NCBI RefSeq assembly: GCF_017873215.1
Contig: NZ_JAGGKA010000001.1
Location: forward strand, 310,001 to 374,000
From: Clostridium tetanomorphum
GTDB lineage: Bacteria; Bacillota; Clostridia; Clostridiales; Clostridiaceae
Direction of reading: 5' to 3'
DNA: 64,000 bases
The notes below the pieces were generated by a model. It searched no databases, was not told where the DNA came from, and worked only from the letters and a program-made list of their open reading frames with translations. Every line of letters starts with the position of its first letter. The first letter of the stretch is position 1. Made by a program: the position numbers and the translations under genes. Of this stretch, positions 43,759 through 51,879 are shown piece by piece.

Positions 43759-43939
43759 GATAATTAAGCAACAAATCCTTTCCATCCGAGAAAGTGGAGT
43801 CACAAATATGTTTGATGTGAACCGAGTCCAGTATGAGGCAAATGAACGAGGATTTTATGAATTGGTAGTCTATTTAATAGACCATAAAGCAGAATATGCC
43901 CATTTCATACTGACGGGTGAAGTGGATAAAAAGAAATAA
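43751..43939 (+). CDS. Small DUF5049-like protein
   Basis: This 62-residue protein has the pattern QQILSIRESGVTNMFDVNRVQ and LIDHKAEYAHFILTGE of the DUF5049 family, small proteins often near phage terminase genes. It overlaps the cyclotransferase gene and is the last gene before a terminator, so it closes the cassette. No function is known. Confidence 0.75.
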   Translation: MNEIIKQQILSIRESGVTNMFDVNRVQYEANERGFYELVVYLIDHKAEYAHFILTGEVDKKK

Positions 43940-43958
43940 CTAAATCTAAATAGGATAG

Positions 43959-43996
43959 AGAAAAGGGCTTCATCTATAGGATTGAGGCTCTTTTCT
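43959..43996 (+). terminator. Terminator between the amidoligase cassette and terL
   Basis: AGAGAAAAGGGCTTC pairs with GAGGCTCTTTTCT with one mismatch and one wobble; T-rich sequence is within the right arm. It separates the cargo from terL. Confidence 0.65.
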
Positions 43997-44027
43997 TATG
44001 TCCTTTTCCATAAAAGGGGCGGTGTTT

Positions 44028-45632
44028 ATGCGGAAACTGAAGAAATATAAGCCGACCGCCTTTATAGCTGAAGGGTCATATTACGATAAGGACGCTGCTG
44101 ATTACGCTGTGGCTTTTATCGAAGCACTCTCCCATACGAAAGGTTCATGGGCAGGCAAGCCTTTTGAACTTATCGATTGGCAGGAGCAAATTGTCCGTGA
44201 TTTATTCGGTATCTTAAAACCTAATGGATACCGGCAGTTTAACACGGCTTATATAGAAATACCTAAAAAGATGGGAAAAAGCGAGCTTGCAGCAGCAATC
44301 GCACTTCTCCTCACTTGTGGAGATGGTGAAGAACGAGCAGAGGTATACGGTTGTGCCGCAGATCGCCAGCAGGCATCAATTGTATTTGAAGTAGCAGCCG
44401 ATATGGTGCGGATGTGTCCAGCGCTGAATAAACGAGTGAAGTTGCTGGCTTCAACTAAACGACTGGTGTACCTGCCGACCAACAGCTTTTATCAGGTATT
44501 GTCGGCTGAAGCCTATTCAAAACACGGCTTCAATATACATGGTGTTGTTTTTGATGAACTTCATACTCAGCCAAATAGGAAACTATTTGATGTTATGACA
44601 AAAGGGTCTGGTGATGCGAGAACCCAACCGCTATATTTTCTTATCACCACTGCAGGGACGGATACCCAGAGTATCTGCTATGAAACACACCAAAAAGCGG
44701 TTGATATTATTGAGGGCAGAAAATTCGATCCTACTTTTTATCCCGTAATCTACGGTGCCAAAGAAGAGGATGATTGGACTGATCCTAAAGTATGGAAGAA
44801 AGCAAATCCAAGCTTAGGAATTACAGTAAGTATCGATAAAGTTAGAGCAGCTTGTGAAAGTGCAAAGCAAAACCCTGCTGAGGAAAATAGCTTTCGACAA
44901 CTGCGTCTAAATCAGTGGGTTAAGCAATCTGTCCGTTGGATGCCAATTGCAAAGTGGGATGCCTGTGCGTTTCCAGTAAAACCAGAGAGCCTTGAAGGTC
45001 GAGTATGTTATGGAGGACTTGATTTATCCTCTACCACTGACATTACAGCCTTCGTGTTGGTGTTCCCACCGGAGGATGAAACAGATAAATATACCGTTCT
45101 CCCATATTTTTGGATGCCGGAGGATAATATTGACCTCCGAGTTCGACGAGACCACGTGCAATACGACCTTTGGGAGAAGCAGGGACACATTTTAACCACC
45201 GAGGGGAATGTAGTCCATTATGGATACATTGAAAAATTCATTGAAGAACTGGGGGAAAAGTACAACATTCGAGAGATTGCTTTTGATCGTTGGGGCGCTG
45301 TTCAGATGGTGCAGAACCTTGAAGGGTTAGGCTTTACTGTAGTTCCCTTCGGTCAAGGTTTTAAAGATATGTCACCACCTACAAAGGAACTTATGAAACT
45401 GACATTAGAAGAAAGAATAGCACACGGTGGGCATCCGGTACTACGGTGGATGATGGACAACATCTATATAAAAACAGATCCGGCTGGAAATATAAAACCG
45501 GACAAGGAAAAAAGTACAGAAAAAATAGATGGAGCAGTGGCAACTATTATGGCACTCGACCGCGCCATCCGCTGTGGGCCAGGTAATAGTGGAGACTCGG
45601 TGTATGACGAGAGAGGTTTAATAATTCTATAA
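44028..45632 (+). CDS. Terminase large subunit
   Basis: This 534-residue protein has an N-terminal packaging ATPase (EIPKKMGKSELA as Walker A, GVVFDELHTQ as Walker B, FLITTAGTD as coupling motif) and a C-terminal RNase H-like nuclease (YGGLDLSSTTDITAF and EIAFDRWGA). It matches the Terminase_1/HK97-type group and packages DNA into proheads. ATG 44028 follows AAAGGGGCGG. Confidence 0.93.
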   Translation: MRKLKKYKPTAFIAEGSYYDKDAADYAVAFIEALSHTKGSWAGKPFELIDWQEQIVRDLFGILKPNGYRQFNTAYIEIPKKMGKSELAAAIALLLTCGDGEERAEVYGCAADRQQASIVFEVAADMVRMCPALNKRVKLLASTKRLVYLPTNSFYQVLSAEAYSKHGFNIHGVVFDELHTQPNRKLFDVMTKGSGDARTQPLYFLITTAGTDTQSICYETHQKAVDIIEGRKFDPTFYPVIYGAKEEDDWTDPKVWKKANPSLGITVSIDKVRAACESAKQNPAEENSFRQLRLNQWVKQSVRWMPIAKWDACAFPVKPESLEGRVCYGGLDLSSTTDITAFVLVFPPEDETDKYTVLPYFWMPEDNIDLRVRRDHVQYDLWEKQGHILTTEGNVVHYGYIEKFIEELGEKYNIREIAFDRWGAVQMVQNLEGLGFTVVPFGQGFKDMSPPTKELMKLTLEERIAHGGHPVLRWMMDNIYIKTDPAGNIKPDKEKSTEKIDGAVATIMALDRAIRCGPGNSGDSVYDERGLIIL

Positions 45633-45682
45633 ATTTCAATGATTGTTTGTGGTGTAATTTTTTCAATTTGGAGGTGAGGCCT

Positions 45683-46927
45683 ATGAATTTATTAAAAGGA
45701 CTGTTTCGTTCAAGGGATAAACCGCAAAACCGTGTGGGTAGCGCATTTTCCTTCCTATTTGGCGGTACATCATCTGGCAAAACAGTAAATGAGCGTACTG
45801 CAATGCAAGCAACAGCGGTGTATGCCTGCGTAAGAATACTAGCTGAAGCGATTGCTGGACTGCCACTACATGTATATAGATATCGTTCTGATGGAGGTAA
45901 AGAAAAGATTCCATTCCACCCTTTGTATTACCTTCTTCATGATGAACCAAATCCAGAGATGACTTCATTTGTGTTTCGAGAAACACTGATGAGTCATCTT
46001 TTACTTTGGGGCAATGCTTATGCACAGATAGTTCGAAATGGTCGTGGCCAGGCAATTGCGCTTTATCCCCTACTTCCTAACAAGATGGAAGTAAGTCGAG
46101 CATCAAATGGTGAACTGGTTTATACCTACTACCGGGATACAGACGAAAGTGGCCTGAATCCAAAGGGAGGCTATGTCACACTTCGCAAAGATGATGTACT
46201 TCACATACCAGGCTTAGGCTTTGATGGACTCATTGGCTATAGCCCTATTGCTATGGCAAAAAATGCAATCGGTATGTCACTTGCTACTGAAGAGTACGGT
46301 GCGGCATTCTTTGCTAATGGAGCCAATCCCGGCGGTGTGCTGGAGCACCCGGGAGTAATTAAAGACATACAGAGAGTGAAGGATAGCTGGAATAGTGCTT
46401 ACCAAGGCACAGCTAAGGCACATAAAATCGCTGTATTGGAAGAGGGCATGAAGTTTCAAGCCATCGGTATACCTCCAGAACAGGCTCAGTTTTTAGAAAC
46501 ACGGAAATTTCAAATCAATGAGATTGCAAGGATTTTCCGTGTGCCTCCCCATATGGTGGGAGACCTTGAGAAATCTAGTTTCTCCAATATCGAGCAGCAG
46601 TCTTTGGAGTTTGTAAAATACACTCTCGATCCGTGGGTGGTGAGATGGGAGCAAAGTCTCCAGCAATCGCTTATTTTGCCTTCTGAGAAAACATCAGTAT
46701 TCATCAAGTTCAATTTAGATGGTCTGCTGCGCGGCGATTATCAAAGCCGAATGAATGGCTATGCTATTGGGCGGCAAAATGGCTGGATGTCAGCTAATGA
46801 TATCCGTGAATTGGAGGACATGAACCGTATCCCAGCTGAGGAAGGTGGCGATTTATATCTGGTTAACGGAAATATGACGAAATTGGCTGACGCAGGAGCG
46901 TTTGCCAAAACCGAAGGAGGTCAGTAA
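45683..46927 (+). CDS. Portal protein, HK97 type
   Basis: This 414-residue protein has the portal pattern VYACVRILAEAIAGLPLHVY, DEPNPEMTSFVFRETL, GNAYAQIVRNGRG, VLHIPGLGFDGLIG and IARIFRVPPHMVGDLE. Twelve copies form the DNA channel of the head. ATG 45683 follows TTGGAGGTGAGG. It abuts the protease gene without gap. Confidence 0.93.
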   Translation: MNLLKGLFRSRDKPQNRVGSAFSFLFGGTSSGKTVNERTAMQATAVYACVRILAEAIAGLPLHVYRYRSDGGKEKIPFHPLYYLLHDEPNPEMTSFVFRETLMSHLLLWGNAYAQIVRNGRGQAIALYPLLPNKMEVSRASNGELVYTYYRDTDESGLNPKGGYVTLRKDDVLHIPGLGFDGLIGYSPIAMAKNAIGMSLATEEYGAAFFANGANPGGVLEHPGVIKDIQRVKDSWNSAYQGTAKAHKIAVLEEGMKFQAIGIPPEQAQFLETRKFQINEIARIFRVPPHMVGDLEKSSFSNIEQQSLEFVKYTLDPWVVRWEQSLQQSLILPSEKTSVFIKFNLDGLLRGDYQSRMNGYAIGRQNGWMSANDIRELEDMNRIPAEEGGDLYLVNGNMTKLADAGAFAKTEGGQ

Positions 46928-47617
46928 ATGAAGAAGTTCTGGAATTGGGTGCGAGATTCTGATGAAGGGCGCACTCTCTATTTAAATGGAGTGATATCCG
47001 AAGAAACGTGGTGGGGTGATGAGGTCACACCTAAGATGTTCAAAGATGAACTGCTGGCTGGCACCGGTGATATTACAGTGTGGATTAACTCTCCTGGCGG
47101 GGATGTGTTTGCAGCAGCTCAGATTTACAACATGCTTATGGACTATACAGGAAAGGTCACTGTAAAAATTGACGGGCTTGCGGCAAGTGCAGCTTCCGTT
47201 ATTGCAATGGCGGGTGGAGATGTATATATGTCGCCGGTATCCATGATCATGATTCATAACCCTTCGACCATTGCCATCGGTGACAGCGAGGAAATGTTGC
47301 GAGCTAAAGCTCTATTAGATGAAGTTAAGGAAAGTATTATTAATGCCTATGAGTTAAAGACTGGTCTTTCCCGAACAAAGCTTTCTCATCTGATGGATGC
47401 AGAATCATGGATGAATGCAAATAAAGCCATCGAACTTGGTTTTGCAGATAAGATCATGTTTATGGAAAATGAAACACCGGATTTGACGGATAGCCTTATC
47501 TTTAGCAGGATGGCGGTTACCAACTCACTTATTAGCAAACTACCTAAAAAACAAAAACAAAAAGCAGGTACACCTATAGAGTCGCTGGATAAGCGGCTTT
47601 CTTTAATTTCTCACTAA
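46928..47617 (+). CDS. ClpP-like prohead protease
   Basis: This 229-residue protein has a ClpP/S14 fold with SPGGDVFAAAQIYNML, the Ser nucleophile in LAASAASVIAMAGG and the His in MIMIHNPST. It should cut the capsid protein's N-terminal delta domain during head maturation. It starts directly at the portal stop codon. The order portal, protease, capsid is standard for HK97-like phages. Confidence 0.92.
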   Translation: MKKFWNWVRDSDEGRTLYLNGVISEETWWGDEVTPKMFKDELLAGTGDITVWINSPGGDVFAAAQIYNMLMDYTGKVTVKIDGLAASAASVIAMAGGDVYMSPVSMIMIHNPSTIAIGDSEEMLRAKALLDEVKESIINAYELKTGLSRTKLSHLMDAESWMNANKAIELGFADKIMFMENETPDLTDSLIFSRMAVTNSLISKLPKKQKQKAGTPIESLDKRLSLISH

Positions 47618-47635
47618 TTTAAAGGAGGAAATACA

Positions 47636-48841
47636 ATGAGTAAAATTCTTGAATTGCGCGAGAAACGCGCTAAGGTTTGGGATGCGGCGAAGGCATTCCT
47701 TGATTCAAAACGTGGCGGTGATGGATTGTTATCCGCAGAGGACACACAAACCTATGAAAAGATGGAAGCTGAAGTTGTTGCACTTGGTAAGGAAATAGAA
47801 CGTTTGGAACGTCAGGCGGTTATTGACTTAGAACTTTCCAAAGCCACTAGTAGCCCTATTACAAACACACCATCCAAACATGCTGAAGATAAGACAGGAC
47901 GCGCGTCTGCAGAGTACAAGAAAGCATTCTGGAATGCTATGCGTACTCGTGCAGGGGAAGGCCTTGATGTAAACGTAAGAAATGCCCTTCAAATTGGTAC
48001 AGACTCCGAGGGTGGTTATCTTGTGCCTGACGAGTTTGAACGTACCTTAGTAGAGGCTCTTGAGGAAGAGAACATTTTCCGTTCACTGGCCAATGTTATC
48101 AATACATCTTCTGGCGATAGGAAAATTCCTGTTGTAGCTACAAAAGGTACTGCTTCCTGGGTGGATGAAGAAGGCACTATCCCAGATAGCGATGATAGCT
48201 TCGGACAGGTTTCTATAGGAGCTTACAAACTCGCTACCATGATTAAAGTTTCCGAGGAACTTCTCAACGATTCTGTGTTCAATCTTGAAGCCTACATCTC
48301 TAAGGAGTTTGCAAGACGTATCGGTAACAAAGAGGAAGAGGCGTTCTTTACCGGTGATGGATCTGGAAAACCGACAGGTATACTTGCTTCTACAGGTGGT
48401 GCCCAAATTGGTGTGACTACTGCAGGTGCTACGGCAATTACTATGGACGAGGTACTTGATCTGTTCTATTCACTAAAGGCACCTTACCGTAATAAGGCTG
48501 TATTCGTTATGAACGACGCCACTGTAAAAGCAATCCGTAAACTAAAGGATGGTCAAGGACAGTATCTATGGCAACCTTCCTTACAGGCAGGTACACCGGA
48601 TACTATCCTCAATCGACCATTGTATACTTCTGCATATATGCCAACTATTGCTGCAGCTGCAAAGAGTATCGCATTTGGTGATTTTAGTTATTACTGGGTA
48701 GCTGATCGTCAGGGTCGTGTATTTAAGAGACTTAATGAACTTTATGCTGTTACTGGCCAAGTAGGCTTTGTTGCTACTCAGCGTGTGGATGGAAAATTAA
48801 TTCTACCTGAAGCCATAAAAGTACTTCAGCAGAAAGCTTAA
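47636..48841 (+). CDS. Major capsid protein, HK97 fold
   Basis: This 401-residue protein has a helical N-terminal delta domain (about 1-105) that the protease should remove, and the HK97 body starting near GTDSEGGYLVPDEF, with ENIFRSLANVI, IKVSEELLNDS and FTGDGSGKPTGIL. It forms the icosahedral shell. AAGGAGGAAA lies ahead of the start. Confidence 0.93.
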   Translation: MSKILELREKRAKVWDAAKAFLDSKRGGDGLLSAEDTQTYEKMEAEVVALGKEIERLERQAVIDLELSKATSSPITNTPSKHAEDKTGRASAEYKKAFWNAMRTRAGEGLDVNVRNALQIGTDSEGGYLVPDEFERTLVEALEEENIFRSLANVINTSSGDRKIPVVATKGTASWVDEEGTIPDSDDSFGQVSIGAYKLATMIKVSEELLNDSVFNLEAYISKEFARRIGNKEEEAFFTGDGSGKPTGILASTGGAQIGVTTAGATAITMDEVLDLFYSLKAPYRNKAVFVMNDATVKAIRKLKDGQGQYLWQPSLQAGTPDTILNRPLYTSAYMPTIAAAAKSIAFGDFSYYWVADRQGRVFKRLNELYAVTGQVGFVATQRVDGKLILPEAIKVLQQKA

Positions 48842-48853
48842 TGGAGGTGCGTT

Positions 48854-49234
48854 ATGAGCTATAACACAAAGAATTATACCGAACAAGGCGGAGAGAAAAC
48901 TGTTATAGGCGGAACACTTGAAATCAAGGAAGGAGCCTCGGTAACGGGACTCTCCGCCGATCCGCTTCTCGTGGCAACAGAGGAGACTCTCGGTGGTGTA
49001 AAAGCCGCAGCTGCTGATGAGGGTGATACTGTCGAAATCAAAATTGGTGAAGATGGTAAGCTGTATGCTCCAACATATCCTACCGATGCTACGGAGTCAG
49101 TCTCTGGGCTGGTAAAAATGGCTGCTAATCAATCCGACAGCATAGCCGAGGATACAGCCACTCTTGTCACGGATTTTAATGCTCTGCTCGCTAAACTAAA
49201 AGCGGCTGGGTTAATGGCTGCAGACGAAGAATGA
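48854..49234 (+). CDS. Head fibre / decoration protein
   Basis: This 126-residue protein has short Gly- and Ala-rich repeats (LLVATEETLGGVKAAA and TESVSGLVKMAANQ), the pattern of phage head fibre proteins. It follows the capsid gene by 12 bases, where decoration proteins are encoded. It starts after GGAGGTGCG. It may form trimers on the capsid surface. Confidence 0.75.
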   Translation: MSYNTKNYTEQGGEKTVIGGTLEIKEGASVTGLSADPLLVATEETLGGVKAAAADEGDTVEIKIGEDGKLYAPTYPTDATESVSGLVKMAANQSDSIAEDTATLVTDFNALLAKLKAAGLMAADEE

Positions 49235-49253
49235 CCGGAAGGAGGCGGACGGC

Positions 49254-49571
49254 ATGACAACTGATAATCTTCTCCCTAAAGTAAAAGCAAATCTGATCCT
49301 AACGCATGACGCAGACGATGGACTTCTGCTGCATTACATCAAAGCCGCCGTCTCTTATGCGGAAAGTTATCAGCATGTTGCTGAGGGTTATTACACTGAA
49401 AACATCATGCCCCCAACAACTGAACAGGCAGTAATCATGCTGTCGAGTCATTTCTACGAAAGCAGAGATGGCTCGACGGCTGGTTTCTTCGCCGATAGCG
49501 TACAAGCGGGGCAGCAGGTTTGGAACACAGTGAACCTACTTCTTAGACTAGACCGGGATTGGAAGGTGTAA
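49254..49571 (+). CDS. Head-tail connector protein, gp6-like
   Basis: This 105-residue helical protein (LLPKVKANLILTHDADDGLLLHYI) has the gp6/DNA-packaging connector pattern of short helices, with AVIMLSSHFYESRDG in the middle. It forms the ring under the portal. GGAGGCGG precedes the start. Confidence 0.85.
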   Translation: MTTDNLLPKVKANLILTHDADDGLLLHYIKAAVSYAESYQHVAEGYYTENIMPPTTEQAVIMLSSHFYESRDGSTAGFFADSVQAGQQVWNTVNLLLRLDRDWKV

Positions 49572-49574
49572 ATT

Positions 49575-49910
49575 ATGAGTTTTGGAAAGATGAACACCTT
49601 TATTGATATCATCAGTACAGAGCCTATTAAAGACAAGGATGGTTTCGCTGCTATAGGCGATAACATACTTGCTAGTGTACGTGCCTACAAGGAAGATCGG
49701 CATGGCAGTGAGCGGTGGGCAAATAGGGCATCATTTTCTTCTGCAACTTCCCTATTTAGGTTTAGAAAAATTTCTGGCCTTAGGGTGACCAGTGAAATGG
49801 TCATCGTTTGTGATGATGGCAGATATCAGATTTTAAGCGTTGATGATGTAAGAAACCGAGGTATGTATGTCGAGGTTTTAGCAGAAAAGATAGAACCAAC
49901 TGTGAGGTGA
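49575..49910 (+). CDS. Head closure (head-tail adaptor) protein
   Basis: This 111-residue beta-rich protein, starting MSFGKMNTFIDIIST, has the SPP1 gp16-like pattern with a GSERWANRA loop and IVCDDGRYQILSVDDV. It closes the connector after packaging. It starts three bases after the gp6-like gene and overlaps the next frame. Confidence 0.82.
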   Translation: MSFGKMNTFIDIISTEPIKDKDGFAAIGDNILASVRAYKEDRHGSERWANRASFSSATSLFRFRKISGLRVTSEMVIVCDDGRYQILSVDDVRNRGMYVEVLAEKIEPTVR

Positions 49911-49915
49911 TGGAT

Positions 49916-50347
49916 ATGGCAAAAGTGAATATAAAGATGCCAGAAGAATTCCTTTTAAAGGTATCACGATTAGCTGACCAGACCGATGTAATTCTTCCTA
50001 AGGTTCTGGAAGTTGGCGGTGAAGTGGTATTGGATAAAGTTAAGGGAAATCTAAGTAAAGTGATTGGTAAGAATACAAAATATCCATCCAAAAGCACTGG
50101 GGAGCTACTATCTTCACTAGGACTTTCAAGTGCAAAGCAAGATAGAAACGGAAACTTCAATGTCAAAGTTGGCTTTGCCGAGCCGCGTTCTGATGGTGAG
50201 AGCAATGCTAAAATTGCCACAATCATTGAATATGGTAAACATGGTCAGCCTGCAAAACCCTTCCTAAAGCCTGCGAGAACTGCATCTAGGAAACCTTGTA
50301 TCAATGCGATGATCGCAAAGCTAGAGGAGGAGATTGATAAAATATGA
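49916..50347 (+). CDS. HK97 gp10-like tail completion protein
   Basis: This 143-residue protein has the gp10 pattern: VGGEVVLDKVKGNL, STGELLSSLGLS, and IATIIEYGKHGQPAKPFLKPA. It links tail tube to connector. ATG 49916 is the better start (TGAGGTGATGG upstream); the frame could start at 49907. It overlaps the next gene by four bases. Confidence 0.85.
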   Translation: MAKVNIKMPEEFLLKVSRLADQTDVILPKVLEVGGEVVLDKVKGNLSKVIGKNTKYPSKSTGELLSSLGLSSAKQDRNGNFNVKVGFAEPRSDGESNAKIATIIEYGKHGQPAKPFLKPARTASRKPCINAMIAKLEEEIDKI

Positions 50348-50685
50348 ATATCTTAGAGGAGCTAAATACACTTCTGACAGCAATACCTATCCCCGTAGAA
50401 ACCGGGGTTTTTTCAGGTTTGGCACCGGATGAGTACGTGGTGATACTCCCACTTTCGGATGTTTTTGAAGTTCATGCGGATAACCGCCCTGGCTTTGATG
50501 TGCAGGAAGCACGGATATCACTATTTTCCAAGAGCAATTACTTAGAGAGAAAGAGGCAGATTACAACGGCTTTGTTAAACGATGATTTTACAGTGACTGA
50601 GCGTAGGTATATTGGTCACGAGGATGATACTGGATATCATCATTACGCCATCGACGTGGCGAAAAACTATGGAATGGAGGAATAA
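50344..50685 (+). CDS. Tail terminator-like protein (gp17 type)
   Basis: This 113-residue protein has the fold pattern of tail terminators or gp17-like proteins: PVETGVFSGLAPDEYVVILPL and EARISLFSKSNY. Place after the gp10-like gene and before the major tail protein supports this. It overlaps its upstream neighbour and ends three bases before the tail tube gene. Confidence 0.75.
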   Translation: MNILEELNTLLTAIPIPVETGVFSGLAPDEYVVILPLSDVFEVHADNRPGFDVQEARISLFSKSNYLERKRQITTALLNDDFTVTERRYIGHEDDTGYHHYAIDVAKNYGMEE

Positions 50686-50688
50686 CAT

Positions 50689-51279
50689 ATGGCAACTATC
50701 GGTTTGGATAAACTGTACTATGCAAAAATAACCGAGGACTCAAATGGCGAGGAAACCTATGGTGTGCCTTCGGTACTCGCAAAAGCCATTACTGCCGAAC
50801 TTTCGGTAGAATTGGTGGAAGCAATTCTGTATGCCGATGATGGTGCTGCCGAGGTTGTGAAGGACTTTAACAGCGGTACACTCACTCTCGGTGTAGATGA
50901 CATTGGCCCGACAGTAGCAGCAGATCTAACTGGTGCGTCCACCGACGACAATGGGGTATTAATTTCTGCAAGTGAGAGTGTAGGTACACCTGTTGCAGTG
51001 GGGTTTCGTGCGCAAAAGGCCAATGGAACATACCGATATTTTTGGTTGTATCGTGTTAAGTTTGGACTACCAGCGACCAACTTACAGACAAAGGCGGATT
51101 CCATTACCTTTTCTACACCTACTATTGAAGGAACAGTTATGCGTAGGAACAAGCTGGATGGGTTGGGCAAGCACCCATGGAAAGCAGAAGTCACAGAAGG
51201 TGACCCCGGTGTTTCATCGTCCACCATAACAGGCTGGTTCACTGAAGTTTATGAACCCGTATATACACCTGAACCATAG
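50689..51279 (+). CDS. Major tail protein
   Basis: This 196-residue protein has the phi13-type major tail pattern: IGLDKLYYAKITED, LSVELVEAILYADDG, SGTLTLGVDDIG, VGFRAQKANGTYRYFWLYRV. It polymerises into the tail tube. The presence of a tube gene, no sheath, and a tape measure show a siphovirus. Confidence 0.9.
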   Translation: MATIGLDKLYYAKITEDSNGEETYGVPSVLAKAITAELSVELVEAILYADDGAAEVVKDFNSGTLTLGVDDIGPTVAADLTGASTDDNGVLISASESVGTPVAVGFRAQKANGTYRYFWLYRVKFGLPATNLQTKADSITFSTPTIEGTVMRRNKLDGLGKHPWKAEVTEGDPGVSSSTITGWFTEVYEPVYTPEP

Positions 51280-51290
51280 GAGGAGAAATG

Positions 51291-51677
51291 ATGGATAATG
51301 AGAGAAGTGCCACAATCAAAATAGGTGACAAAGAGTATGAACTGGTTTTAACTACACGTGCAACAAAGGCAATTGCTGGTCGTTACGGTGGTCTTGAAAA
51401 TCTTGGAGAAAAACTGATGAAATCAGAAAACTTTGAGATGGCACTGGACGAGATAGTTTGGCTAATCACATTGCTTGCAAACCAGTCCATTTTAATTCGT
51501 AATCTTAAGAATAAGAACGCACCAGAAGAATTGTTGACAGAGGAAGAAGTGGAGCTTCTTACCTCACCGCTTGATTTGGCGGAATATAAAAGTGCAATCA
51601 CCGAAGCAATGTTCAAAGGTGCAAAGCGCAACGTGGAAAGTGAGGAAGAAACTCCAAAAAACATGGAAGTCGGGTAA
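51291..51677 (+). CDS. Tail assembly chaperone, unshifted (gpG-like) product
   Basis: This 128-residue acidic protein (residues such as YELVLTTRATKAIAGRYGGL) sits between the major tail and tape measure genes, where chaperones of the lambda gpG type lie. Its last codons contain an A-AAA-AAC heptamer (51656-51662) in the right frame for -1 slippage, five codons before the stop. The second ATG, 51291, is the likely start after GGAGGAGA. Confidence 0.85.
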   Translation: MDNERSATIKIGDKEYELVLTTRATKAIAGRYGGLENLGEKLMKSENFEMALDEIVWLITLLANQSILIRNLKNKNAPEELLTEEEVELLTSPLDLAEYKSAITEAMFKGAKRNVESEEETPKNMEVG

Positions 51678-51865
51678 CGGACGCTGAAGTCTTTACCCGA
51701 CTTTATTATTATGGAACAGTTCAGATGGGCATGGACGCAGAGGAATTCTGGCTTATGCCAATTGGACTGTTTTTTGATTTATGGGCTTGCCACAAGCAAT
51801 GGCATGGGATCGAAAAGCCGAAGAAAACTCGAACGATTGACGATATTATCCCACCAGGCATATAG
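51662..51865 (+). CDS. Tail chaperone -1 frameshift extension (gpGT-like)
   Basis: Slippage by -1 at 51656-51662 gives an open frame of 67 codons, starting HGSRVTDAEVFTRLYYYG and ending IDDIIPPGI, with TAG at 51863-51865, 14 bases before the tape measure. It has no start of its own with a ribosome site. The protein reads like known T-domains: DAEEFWLMPIGLFFDLWACHK. The fused product would be about 190 residues. Confidence 0.85.
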   Translation, partial: HGSRVTDAEVFTRLYYYGTVQMGMDAEEFWLMPIGLFFDLWACHKQWHGIEKPKKTRTIDDIIPPGI

Positions 51866-51879
51866 GAGGAGGTGAAGGT

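Noticed and set aside
49801-50226. 141-codon minus-strand frame in the head genes
   Set aside because: It lies opposite two conserved phage head genes and its protein is low in complexity; an antisense shadow.
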